DNA of 64,000 bases from Chitinophaga filiformis. Its GTDB lineage: Bacteria; Bacteroidota; Bacteroidia; Chitinophagales; Chitinophagaceae. The stretch spans positions 124,001-188,000 of the forward strand of contig NZ_CP095855.1 of assembly GCF_023100805.1 (NCBI RefSeq). Direction: 5' to 3'. Positions 16,773 to 25,369 of the stretch are shown here, piece after piece. Both the position numbers and the translations under genes were made by a program. Within the stretch, counting starts at the first letter, position 1; every line of letters starts with the position of its first letter. Under the pieces are notes generated by a model, which saw nothing but the letters and a program-made list of their open reading frames with translations, ran no database searches and was not told where the DNA came from.

Positions 16773-18812
16773 CTATCTTCCCACCACGGGGAACTGCGAT
16801 ATCCTGAGTTTTGTACAGCCGTATGGCACCAGTATGACATCTTCCGCCTCGCCCGTCTCCAATCCATACGTCATAGTATAAGGAATTGGCCCGCTCATTT
16901 CATTGTATAAATTCCAGGAAGGAATACGTTTAGCCTTTGTTTTGATCAATACAGGTGCATGGTCCAGCGTCCAGGGATAGCTGACGGTACTGTCTTTCTT
17001 TTCTACTATATATTGCTCCTGTAACTTATCGTCAGGCACCTCTATCAGGCCATAGTTCCATGGTGTAGCAGGCCGTACTTCATAATAGGCAGCGCCATAT
17101 TCTATCGGGTCTTTATCATTTGTGACCTTACTTATTTTCTCACCTATTTTCAGTGCATAGGTAATCGGTCCGCGTTCAACAGACATGGCGTTTTCATACC
17201 ACCTGCTCTTAGAGATCTGCATAGGCAGAAGCAACTCTACCACATCACCCGATTTCCAGGTACGGTCTACCTTTACGACCTGGTTGCCTTCTACTTCTTT
17301 CCATAGTTGTCCGTTTACTTTCACTGTGGCCTGTTTACACCAGGCGGGAATGCGGAGATGAAAAGGGAATGTTACAGATGGAACCTTCTTTCCGGTGGAT
17401 AATGTGAAGCGGATGGATTCTCCAAACGGATAGCTGGTCTCCTCTTTAAAAGAGATCACCGTCTTGTCGCCCACATAAGTAGTTACTTCACTGGGCGCAT
17501 ATAACAGCGCAGCAATGCCTTTGTCGGCGGTAGCGTACCAGAGGTTCTGCGTAAACTTCGGCCAGCCCTGATGCATGTTGGAAGTGCAGCAGGGATACCC
17601 GGAGAGCAGGCCATAACAAAGATCTGTACCGCTATGGTTCACATCAAAGTTGCGGGTATGCCGGGTGGCCACTACCTGGTTAGCCTGCTGGAAATATTGC
17701 CTTTGAATAAAATCTTCCGCTATCTGGGAAGGCAGGGCGTTGAATGCGATCTTCTCCAGCAGATCGGCATAACTGACATCTCCGCTGATCTCCAGGATGC
17801 TTTCCAGTGTGAACATCATTTCCACAGCGGTGCAGAGTTCCGAACCCTGTGTTGGATTATTACCATGCAGGGCTTCGTCTCCGCCATAGAGGCCATGGGC
17901 CATGCCGTTGTATTTCCGCAGATCATCAAAGCCTGTTTTGGTAGCCTCCAGGTATATTTTATCCGGATGTTGCTGATAATAAATAAGTGGTTCCTTCATA
18001 CCCTGCGCCAGGTTCACCCCGTGAATACTGCCGGGACGGCGTAACATATCACTGTGCAGAAAGGCTTCTGTAAAATCGAAGGTCTGCTTGTGCATGAGAT
18101 CCGCCAGTTCCAGCAGGAACTGATCGCCGGTGATATTATAGAGCCAGTATATCACCATGAGGTTATCGCCCGCACGGTAGCGGCCCCAGAAAGACCAGTG
18201 ATCCAGGGGGAAGGTGGGCAACTGTTTCAGCTGATACCTGAAATAATTGGTCAGCAGGCTAATGACCCGCTGATCGCCGGTAGCTGTGTAATACTGTTTC
18301 AGCACTTTCAGCATGACCATTTTGGGCCACCAGTCGCGGCTATTGTCGCGCTGTATGCCCGGTTCATAAGGATAGTCACGGGAGGGACCAAAATAGCCAT
18401 CGGGCTGCTGGCTGTTAATAGACCATTCTACCCAGGGCTTCACCCGGGCAATCAGCGCAGTATCTTTCAGGATATAGGCCAGGGGCAGAAGCCCGTCGAT
18501 CCAATAAGGTCCCCGCTCCCATTGGTCGCCATCGCCACCCAGCCAGCCATTTCGCGGGCCCATTACCAGTGGGTACAATTTGTCCAGCTGACCGGTAGCG
18601 CCTTCCTTCTGGTTGAGCAGCATGGTTTTAAGCCATCCCTGTGGCTCGATGGCGCCTAAAGGCAGTTCGATATAAGGTTTCTGATAGAGTGGAGCACGGT
18701 TGCCGGTATACGGCCGGACCTGAGGCTTCATTTGTGGTGTCTTCTTCACCTGACCTGTAACCGTGCAAGAGAGACCTGTGATGAGCAGTGGAATGATAGC
18801 AATGTTCTTCAT
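16773..18812 (-). CDS. GH127/DUF1680 family glycoside hydrolase (beta-L-arabinofuranosidase-like)
   Basis: The start is placed at MKNIAIIPLLITG (18812), which gives a signal peptide; a longer in-frame start would run into repeat locus C. The 679-residue protein shows DUF1680 hallmarks: RGPYWIDGLLPLAY, GGDEALHG, and the cysteine cluster CCTSNMHQGWPKF, where GH127 enzymes have a catalytic cysteine near a zinc site. It should release L-arabinofuranose or a related sugar from plant cell-wall material in the periplasm. No SusC/SusD pair is nearby, so it is not in a classic utilisation locus. Confidence 0.88.
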   Translation of the reverse strand: MKNIAIIPLLITGLSCTVTGQVKKTPQMKPQVRPYTGNRAPLYQKPYIELPLGAIEPQGWLKTMLLNQKEGATGQLDKLYPLVMGPRNGWLGGDGDQWERGPYWIDGLLPLAYILKDTALIARVKPWVEWSINSQQPDGYFGPSRDYPYEPGIQRDNSRDWWPKMVMLKVLKQYYTATGDQRVISLLTNYFRYQLKQLPTFPLDHWSFWGRYRAGDNLMVIYWLYNITGDQFLLELADLMHKQTFDFTEAFLHSDMLRRPGSIHGVNLAQGMKEPLIYYQQHPDKIYLEATKTGFDDLRKYNGMAHGLYGGDEALHGNNPTQGSELCTAVEMMFTLESILEISGDVSYADLLEKIAFNALPSQIAEDFIQRQYFQQANQVVATRHTRNFDVNHSGTDLCYGLLSGYPCCTSNMHQGWPKFTQNLWYATADKGIAALLYAPSEVTTYVGDKTVISFKEETSYPFGESIRFTLSTGKKVPSVTFPFHLRIPAWCKQATVKVNGQLWKEVEGNQVVKVDRTWKSGDVVELLLPMQISKSRWYENAMSVERGPITYALKIGEKISKVTNDKDPIEYGAAYYEVRPATPWNYGLIEVPDDKLQEQYIVEKKDSTVSYPWTLDHAPVLIKTKAKRIPSWNLYNEMSGPIPYTMTYGLETGEAEDVILVPYGCTKLRISQFPVVGR

Positions 18813-18870
18813 ATAAAATGCTTGGCATGAAAATAAGAGGAAGGGTATTCCCCCGTTATGTTGTCTTCTG

Positions 18871-18915
18871 GTTGAAACCCCGGGGCTACAAACACGCGGC
18901 ATCCGGGCGGAGCCG
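18871..18915. repeat. Repeat locus C: single bipartite element
   Basis: The stretch has GTTGAAACCCCGGGG, then CTACAAACACG, then a degraded GCATCC/GGCGGAGCC arm. It is in the same orientation as locus B and has lost the first CCCCGGG arm. It lies 58 bases upstream of the GH127 start codon. Confidence 0.8.
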
Positions 18916-19016
18916 ATCGTCGTGATTAAACCTCTTGTGTTGTTTCCCGGGGCGGCACCGGTGAAGGACTAAAATATAAAATAAATGCCGACTATCCTGC
19001 TGCTTATCATTCAACG

Positions 19017-19054
19017 AAAAAAGGGCTGCACCATATGTTGATGCAGCCCCTTTC
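19017..19054. terminator. Terminator hairpin
   Basis: An 8-bp stem, GGGCTGCA/TGCAGCCC, is flanked by A-rich and T-rich sides. It lies 19 bases after the stop of the minus-strand lipoprotein gene; on that strand the stem is followed by CTTTTTTT. Confidence 0.75.
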
Positions 19055-19072
19055 GATTATCAAAGTGAGGTA

Positions 19073-19570
19073 TTATTCCGTCACGGTGAATGTTACTTCA
19101 TTTACTTTGGTAAGACCACTCATACCGCTGTCCTGGTAGATCACTTTATACTTTCCGGGAGCGGTGATCTTGTACCCTGTCAGCAGGTCGATCTCGGCAG
19201 ATACCTTGTTTTTAGCAGGAACCTTGATGTAAGCGTCTGCAGGAGGAGGCATGATCCTTTTTGCCATAATGCCCTTGTACTGGACAGGCTCGCCTTTGCT
19301 ATCCTGGATGTCAAAGTAAGAGTTCATGAACTTCTCAAAGGGGGTATGCCATTTACAGAACTGCAATTCCTTTCCGGAATTGTTGGTCACGGTAAATTTC
19401 AGCATAACAGGAGCGCCCACTTTTACTTTTTCGGGTACAGACATGGTGGTAACAAGTTCCTCTGCTGTTGACGGTACAGATGTGGTAGATGCTGCTTTCT
19501 GCGCATGTTTGCAGGCAGTGAATGAAAAAACGGACAGACAGGCTGCCAATGTGATAAGCTGGTTTCGCAT
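19073..19570 (-). CDS. Lipoprotein with Ig-like protease-inhibitor/prodomain fold
   Basis: A lipoprotein signal ends in the lipobox FTAC (Cys20). The remaining 145 residues form an all-beta domain with FTVTNNSGKELQFCKWHTP and GIMAKRIMPPPADAY, close to the N-terminal inhibitory domain of secreted peptidyl-Lys metalloendopeptidases (M35). No metalloprotease domain follows. It may bind or protect against a protease at the cell surface; that is inferred from similarity only. Confidence 0.65.
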   Translation of the reverse strand: MRNQLITLAACLSVFSFTACKHAQKAASTTSVPSTAEELVTTMSVPEKVKVGAPVMLKFTVTNNSGKELQFCKWHTPFEKFMNSYFDIQDSKGEPVQYKGIMAKRIMPPPADAYIKVPAKNKVSAEIDLLTGYKITAPGKYKVIYQDSGMSGLTKVNEVTFTVTE

Positions 19571-19708
19571 TTAATTAAATTGAGGGGTGAAAATTAAATT
19601 AAATAATTTAATTATTCTTATCTAGACACCAGGTTTAGCGTTAAGGCTTCGTGAAAATTGAAAGTTTCTTACACCAGCACATCGAAAGGGAATGACGATT
19701 TTTGGTAC

Positions 19709-20239
19709 ATGGATATCAACACAATCATTGAGGGAGCCCATGGCGTATCTTTAAGGAACCTGGAACGGGGGGACGCAGATGCGATGTCTGTGCTGGCAAA
19801 CAATCCGGCAATAGCCCGTAACCTAAGGAATGCATTTCCACATCCTTATACACGGAAGGATGCGGTTTTCTACATCGAAAAGGCCCGGGAAGGCGCCTGG
19901 GGATATTGCCAGGCAATATATTATGAAGAAGCATTTGCCGGTGTCATTAACCTGATGCCCCAGGAGGATGTATACCGGCATACGGCAGAAATAGGGTACT
20001 GGCTGGGAGAGCCCTATTGGCATAGAGGTATCATGACAGAAGCGATCCGTCTTATGTGCCGGCATGCTTTCAGCCAGACGGGCATTATCCGCATCTATGC
20101 AGGCGTGTTTTCCTACAATCGGTACTCAGCTGCGGCACTGGTAAAGAACGGATTTGTACTGGAAGGCATCAGGAAGAAAGCGGTATTAAAGTACAATGAA
20201 CTATTTGACGAGCATTTTTATGCATTATTAAAATCTTGA
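19709..20239 (+). CDS. GNAT family N-acetyltransferase (RimJ/RimL-like)
   Basis: The start is ATG at 19709; a longer frame would begin with TTG at 19658. The 176-residue protein has the RimJ-type pattern: VSLRNLERGDADAM, EIGYWLGEPYWHRGIMTEAI (acetyl-CoA binding loop) and YAGVFSYNRYSAAALVKNGFVLEG. It should transfer an acetyl group to an amine of a protein or small molecule in the cytoplasm. It is followed within 1 base by the next gene, which indicates an operon. Confidence 0.88.
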   Translation: MDINTIIEGAHGVSLRNLERGDADAMSVLANNPAIARNLRNAFPHPYTRKDAVFYIEKAREGAWGYCQAIYYEEAFAGVINLMPQEDVYRHTAEIGYWLGEPYWHRGIMTEAIRLMCRHAFSQTGIIRIYAGVFSYNRYSAAALVKNGFVLEGIRKKAVLKYNELFDEHFYALLKS

Positions 20240-20240
20240 C

Positions 20241-21152
20241 ATGCAGGAGATCGTAGAGAAAATACAACGCAGAACAGGCATTGATCTGGTTAAGATCCTG
20301 TCGGAAGAGCTCTCGGGATCGGAGCTGAATTCACTGTTGCTCGAAGTATTCGACAGGAAAACTGCGCAGCTGACACCCGCACAGCTCTTACAGCAATACC
20401 GGCGCAACAGGTTTGTACAGCCTGCAGCTGTGGATGTAATGCAACTCCGGGAAAAGGGCCTGCATACGCTGCAATGCTTACAGCAACATGATTTCGTGCC
20501 CATCGAACTTTCGCCCGTTTCCATACTGGGCGCCTGTGCCGCCGTTGCTCCTGTTAGTCAGAAGAAAATTATCAGTGCCATCAGGGGCACGGAAGTGTTA
20601 TCTGATGCCACCAATGCTATCGCCCTGCATATAGCCGACCAGAAAAAGAAACAAGGCGACAAGGGCCTGCTGAAATATTGTACTACGCAGCGGCATGTAC
20701 GTACACCGCCGGTAAAGATCAAAGGACATAGCCCGCATTTTACAATTGCCTGTTGCGTTAGTGCAGGAATGGATACCGGCAGTTTTACTTTCGAAATAAA
20801 TGCCGTCAGGGAGCATTTCCTGGCACTACGGGCTGTCCTGGTACAGGTATTCCAGGTCGAAGTACAATACTTTAAACTACAACCAAGAGGGGGGTACAAT
20901 CAGGACCATCAGCTCACGGAAAAAGTCTTTGGTGAGATCAGGAATGAATTCCCAATTGTAGTGGATACAAGTGCGGCGCCAAACGATTACTACCAGGGCA
21001 TACAATTCAAGGCTGTCATCAATATACATGGGGAAGCAATAGAAATTGCGGATGGTGGTTTTGTGAACTGGACACAGCAGCTGATGGAGAATAAAAAGGA
21101 ACGGTGTTGTATATCCGGCCTTGGAATCGACTATCTTAGTCAAATAATGTAA
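20241..21152 (+). CDS. Unknown protein, possible class II aminoacyl-tRNA-synthetase-like fold
   Basis: A 303-residue soluble protein without signal. The middle has ISAIRGTEVLSDATNAIAL and CTTQRHVRTP, and the end has IADGGFVNWTQQLM...CCISGLGIDYL. The order (arginine-bearing substrate strands, then a G-rich strand-helix) faintly resembles class II synthetase-like or HisZ-like paralogues, but typical motifs are not clear, so this is weak. It is sandwiched between GNAT and AraC genes with 1- and 2-base gaps, so the three are co-expressed and may act on one substrate or signal. Confidence 0.55.
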   Translation: MQEIVEKIQRRTGIDLVKILSEELSGSELNSLLLEVFDRKTAQLTPAQLLQQYRRNRFVQPAAVDVMQLREKGLHTLQCLQQHDFVPIELSPVSILGACAAVAPVSQKKIISAIRGTEVLSDATNAIALHIADQKKKQGDKGLLKYCTTQRHVRTPPVKIKGHSPHFTIACCVSAGMDTGSFTFEINAVREHFLALRAVLVQVFQVEVQYFKLQPRGGYNQDHQLTEKVFGEIRNEFPIVVDTSAAPNDYYQGIQFKAVINIHGEAIEIADGGFVNWTQQLMENKKERCCISGLGIDYLSQIM

Positions 21153-21154
21153 GT

Positions 21155-21973
21155 ATGATAAGAAGAGGCCAGCTTTTAACGGAAGACGCGAAAGAGCACT
21201 TTTTTAAGATCGCTTATCCGGCAGCTCCTTTCCAGGAGTATGTTGACTATTATTTTGAGATCAGCACCGATCCCGCTGCAGCAGACTTTTACATCAATGG
21301 CCTGCCTTCTTCCAATACACTGCTGGCTTTTAACCTGAATCAGCAGTCCTGGCATTCTTTAAAGGAGGGTAGTGATAAGCCCGCCGTTTTCAATCGAGCA
21401 CACCTGTTGGGGCATACATCCATATTACATACCGGCATTTATGCCGGTGGTATGCATACTTTCTTTGTAAAATTAAGCCCGGGTATTGCAGCATTACTGT
21501 TTAGAGAAGCGGCAGCCTCCTTTGTCAATACACATACAGACCTCTCCTGCCTATGGACCAGGGAACTGCCGGCGGAGCAGCTAATGGAAGCTGCCAGTTT
21601 CAGGGAGCGGATAGAATTATTTCAGCAACTGCTGATGAAACGCATGGTGCATGACCGTCACCACCTGAAGGTACAGCGCCTGCATCAGATGATGAAAGCC
21701 TTCCACTCGCTGCAACTGAAAGGTGAAAAAGAAATCGAAAAGATCTGTTCGGCCAACTGGGTCAGCTATGCATCGGCCAGAAGGGATTTCCTGCAATACA
21801 TCGGATTTACGCCTAAATATTGCCAACGGATCAGCAGGCTAAAGCGTGCATTAAAAGCATATAAAAAACATGGCTATCATTTTTACTATGAAGATTACGG
21901 TTACACCGATTTTTCCCACTTTGCAAAAGATAGCAGGCAAATAACAGGACGCCCGCCCTCACTTTTGATATAG
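21155..21973 (+). CDS. AraC-type transcriptional regulator
   Basis: The N-terminal part (about 1-150) has the beta-rich DUF6597-type sensor seen in many Bacteroidota regulators (FQEYVDYYFEI, FFVKLSPGIAALLF). The C-terminal part is an AraC double helix-turn-helix: ASARRDFLQYIGFTPKYCQRISRLKRALKAY, and YTDFSHFAKDSRQITGRPPS. It starts 2 bases after the preceding gene and is the last gene of its operon. It probably controls this operon or the next genes. Confidence 0.8.
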   Translation: MIRRGQLLTEDAKEHFFKIAYPAAPFQEYVDYYFEISTDPAAADFYINGLPSSNTLLAFNLNQQSWHSLKEGSDKPAVFNRAHLLGHTSILHTGIYAGGMHTFFVKLSPGIAALLFREAAASFVNTHTDLSCLWTRELPAEQLMEAASFRERIELFQQLLMKRMVHDRHHLKVQRLHQMMKAFHSLQLKGEKEIEKICSANWVSYASARRDFLQYIGFTPKYCQRISRLKRALKAYKKHGYHFYYEDYGYTDFSHFAKDSRQITGRPPSLLI

Positions 21974-22239
21974 CAGCCACTGATGAAAAATATTTTCAGG
22001 AATTCGAAATATGCCTTAACTTAACAATACAACTGCGAACGGCTTTATTCTAGTACCTCAAAGAGATTTAAAATTACACGTTACTATCAACGTTCACCAG
22101 ACATTACAGGTTACTTGTTCTGACATAAGCAGATAACGCCCAGGCTGTATCCTTGAGCTCAATGCCCGGTATATACCACCGGAAGGACTTTTTATTCTCA
22201 CACCTTTCCAATCACATGCAAACACCTTAATTCCTTGCA

Positions 22240-22971
22240 ATGATGAAAAATTCCATTATCAACACCCCGGATCAACATGGCTTTATATTGAATGGTACAG
22301 AAACATTATACATCTGCCATCTGCCCATGTTCAATATGGAAAATCACATGTACCAGGCCACACTGGAAGTCACTATTTCAGCTGAAGCGAAAGCAGCTTA
22401 TCTGAAAGACAGGCAGGAAAATCCCGGCAATTATTATGTATTGGGCAACATACAAACTGATCTGTTCACTATTCCGGATATCATGCTGGGCAAGACCCAA
22501 AACTTCCAGGCAGACATTTTCCGGAACATGCCTGCAGACCCGAACAAGGACCAGCCACTTATCCACAATATAACCACCACGATCACCAGGATCGTATATG
22601 CCCGCCATTTCGATTACTCCATCCCTTATCCCGACGATCTTACCTACATCATTTTCGGCAATGAGAAGGAAGCATTTATTGACCACTATCTCACCGAAGA
22701 GCAAGACTTTCTGAACATCATGGCGCTGGACAAAGTTCCTGACTGGCTGCCACTTGATCAACTGGCTATCTCCGCCAATGTGGGCTTTATCGGTTTACCG
22801 TCCACGCCGATGCCAGAGACGCCGCCACTGTCGCCTGGCAGCTATAAAGTAACCTTCCAGGGGCAGGACGACCTCTATGAATTACATGTAGGGGAGGATA
22901 TTTTCTTCGACACTGAAATCGTGAATATGGCAGCCGAACAAACAGTGATGAAGGGCTTCTATGTATACTAA
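22240..22971 (+). CDS. Hypothetical protein, 243 aa, upstream of the decarboxylase
   Basis: Soluble, no signal peptide, no recognised family. It has many Asp/Glu and aromatic residues, a beta-rich start (LYICHLPMFNMENHMYQATLEV) and a proline-rich linker (PSTPMPETPPLSPGSY) before a short C-terminal beta segment. Its stop lies 44 bases before the decarboxylase, on the same strand. The preceding 266 bases hold no gene. Confidence 0.55.
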   Translation: MMKNSIINTPDQHGFILNGTETLYICHLPMFNMENHMYQATLEVTISAEAKAAYLKDRQENPGNYYVLGNIQTDLFTIPDIMLGKTQNFQADIFRNMPADPNKDQPLIHNITTTITRIVYARHFDYSIPYPDDLTYIIFGNEKEAFIDHYLTEEQDFLNIMALDKVPDWLPLDQLAISANVGFIGLPSTPMPETPPLSPGSYKVTFQGQDDLYELHVGEDIFFDTEIVNMAAEQTVMKGFYVY

Positions 22972-23015
22972 GAGAGACCATTATTACACATTCACCCCAT
23001 CCAAATAATACCGTT

Positions 23016-25211
23016 ATGAAACAAGCTCTAAGCTCCCGGCAGCGCTTTGCGCAAAACCTGGCGCAGCAACGTGAAGAAATACTGGCCAAGCTCAAGGTAA
23101 CAGGAACAGGCTCCGACGACCTTGCCGGCTGGTTCCTGGGCCCTAAAGCAGAAAATACAGAACTGCTGCAGGCACTTATCCACCAGGCGCTGGACAATCA
23201 CTGCAACGACCGTAAAACCCTCTACCCCAATGATCCGGTATATGTGACCGAAGAAATGAAACAAACGCCGGAATACCAGCAAACGGTAAGCGTACTGAAA
23301 AATAAGCTGGACGTGCTGCTGCAACAGTTGAAAGGCTCCGTACCTTTCTGGAGTTACCGCTGGCAGTCGCATATGAACTGGGACACTACCCTGCCCAGTA
23401 TGGCCGGTTATTTCGGCACCATGTTATATAATCCCAACAACGTTGCCGCCGAGGCGTCTCCCGTTACGACAGTACTGGAAATGATTGTGGGCGACGAACT
23501 TTGCAAGATGCTGGGATATAATATCTCCGGCGAATCGCAGACACTGGGACCGAAAGCATGGGGACATATTACCTGCGATGGCTCTATTGCCAACAATGAA
23601 GCCATGTGGGCCGCACGTAACCTGAAGTATTATACTATCAGCCTGGCTGCGGCCATCAAAAACGAGCCATTACTACAGAAAGCCGGCGCTTTGAAAATAA
23701 GACTGGCCGACGGCTCTGTTACTACCATGGCCGATGCAGGCAGCTGGGAGCTCCTGAACCTTTCTGTTGACGAGGTGCTTGGCCTGCCGGACAGGCTAAA
23801 CACAGAATTCCATATCAACCTGGATCTGCTTAACGATATCATGGAGAACTACAGCATCCAGAATATCGGTTTTGACGGCATCAATAAATATATAGACAGC
23901 GGCATCAAATCGCCCGTACTCATGGCTGCTTCCACCTGTCACTATTCATGGCCTAAATCGGCCGCAGTGCTGGGCATTGGCGCCAATAACCTCATCAAGA
24001 TCTATGTAGATGAAAATGCAAGGCTCCATATAGGCCGCCTGAAGGAAGAGCTGCAAAATGCGCTGGACAACCGCATGCCGGTGCTGATGGTCGTAGCTGT
24101 AATAGGCACTACGGAGGAAAGTGCAGTAGACCCCCTGAAAGAAATTGTAGCGGTACGCGAGGATTTCAGGAAAAAGGGCCTGAACTTCGTGATCCACTCA
24201 GATGCAGCCTGGGGTGGCTATTTCACATCCATTCTCCGGAAACCGGAACGCCAGTTATCTAACAGGTTTGTGCTGTACACTCCTACGCTGACCATGAACG
24301 CGTATGTAACAGAACAGTATGCGCATATTCACCAGTCGGACTCTATTACGATAGATCCGCATAAAGCAGGCTATATTCCTTACCCGGCAGGCGGCCTTTG
24401 TTATAAGAACGGCGCTATGCGTAACCTCGTAGCATTTGCAGCGCCGGTGGTATACCATGGTGGTGTAGATCCGACGGTAGGCATTTATGGACTGGAGGGC
24501 TCTAAACCAGGCGCCGCAGCAGCTGCCGCTTATATGAGCCACCAGGTAATTCCGCTGGACCAGAGCGGTTACGGCCAGATCCTCGGGAAGTGCCTCTTCA
24601 ACAGCAAACGCCTGTACAGCGCCTTTATTACGATGGCAGAACCAGATGATCCTTTTATCATCGTGCCATTCCAACGGCTGCCGGCAGAAAAGAACGGAGA
24701 AGGGCCGGACAAGATAAAGCAACAATACGAGTTCATTAAAGAGGAGATCGTGCCCAGGACCAATGAACAGATCATGGCCAATCCGCAGGCCGTGGCATTA
24801 TTGCCGGAACTGGGCAGTGACCAGGTCATTATTACCTACACCTTCAACTTCAAGGAAAACGGGGTGCTTAATAAGAATGTGGATAAACTGAATGAATTAA
24901 ACCTGAATATCTTCCAGGCTTTAAGTCTTTCACCGGGCGAACATGATCATCCGTCCAAAACACCGATGTATTTAACCCAGTCACAGTTCGACAATGAATC
25001 GTACGGTAAATCATTTGTAGATGATTATAAAAAACGCCTGGGCCTATCCGTCGATAATGATGAACCGGTGAACATCCTGATCTCTACCACCATGAACCCA
25101 TGGCTGACAGATACATCTGAAGGCAATTTCATACCTGAACTGGTGAAGGTGTTACGCCAGACAGTACTGGAACAGGTAGAAAAGCTGGTAGGCGCGCTGG
25201 AAGAAGCATAG
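23016..25211 (+). CDS. Group II PLP-dependent decarboxylase (tyrosine decarboxylase-like)
   Basis: A 731-residue fold-type I decarboxylase. Visible motifs: WGHITCDGSIANNEAMW (182-198), HSDAAWGG (394-401) that holds the PLP pyridine, and the PLP lysine in TIDPHKAGYIPYPAGG (Lys450). The layout and long C-terminus resemble the large lactobacillal/enterococcal tyrosine decarboxylases (about 620 aa), with extra length. It probably removes CO2 from an aromatic or related amino acid. No amino-acid/amine antiporter lies beside it, so it does not look like the acid-resistance operon of those bacteria. Substrate uncertain. Confidence 0.85.
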   Translation: MKQALSSRQRFAQNLAQQREEILAKLKVTGTGSDDLAGWFLGPKAENTELLQALIHQALDNHCNDRKTLYPNDPVYVTEEMKQTPEYQQTVSVLKNKLDVLLQQLKGSVPFWSYRWQSHMNWDTTLPSMAGYFGTMLYNPNNVAAEASPVTTVLEMIVGDELCKMLGYNISGESQTLGPKAWGHITCDGSIANNEAMWAARNLKYYTISLAAAIKNEPLLQKAGALKIRLADGSVTTMADAGSWELLNLSVDEVLGLPDRLNTEFHINLDLLNDIMENYSIQNIGFDGINKYIDSGIKSPVLMAASTCHYSWPKSAAVLGIGANNLIKIYVDENARLHIGRLKEELQNALDNRMPVLMVVAVIGTTEESAVDPLKEIVAVREDFRKKGLNFVIHSDAAWGGYFTSILRKPERQLSNRFVLYTPTLTMNAYVTEQYAHIHQSDSITIDPHKAGYIPYPAGGLCYKNGAMRNLVAFAAPVVYHGGVDPTVGIYGLEGSKPGAAAAAAYMSHQVIPLDQSGYGQILGKCLFNSKRLYSAFITMAEPDDPFIIVPFQRLPAEKNGEGPDKIKQQYEFIKEEIVPRTNEQIMANPQAVALLPELGSDQVIITYTFNFKENGVLNKNVDKLNELNLNIFQALSLSPGEHDHPSKTPMYLTQSQFDNESYGKSFVDDYKKRLGLSVDNDEPVNILISTTMNPWLTDTSEGNFIPELVKVLRQTVLEQVEKLVGALEEA

Positions 25212-25244
25212 GGAACGGTTAACAAGTGCATCATAAAAACAGGA

Positions 25245-25275
25245 AGGGGCTGTCTCAGGGAGCAGCCTCTTTTTA
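25245..25275 (+). terminator. Rho-independent terminator of the decarboxylase
   Basis: An 8-bp stem with one G-U pair (AGGGGCTG/CAGCCTCT) and a 10-base loop is followed by TTTTATTT, 34 bases after the decarboxylase stop. Confidence 0.75.
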
Positions 25276-25317
25276 TTTGGGTTCCTGGGGAGCCAGCTGC
25301 TTATTAAAATGATATTG

Positions 25318-25347
25318 TTGTCCCCATACCTCACTTTCGATCGTCAT
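25318..25347 (+). promoter_or_regulatory. ECF-type promoter, copy 1 (upstream of doxX-like gene)
   Basis: TTGTCCCC (25318-25325) and CGATCGTCAT (25338-25347) are separated by 12 bases. Both parts and their spacing recur exactly in copy 2. The pattern (TGTC-type -35, CGTC-type -10) is what ECF41/ECF42-group sigma factors recognise, and such a sigma factor is encoded 0.8 kb downstream. It lies 22 bases before the start codon. Confidence 0.65.
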
Positions 25348-25369
25348 AGGGGAACACAATATTCATACT

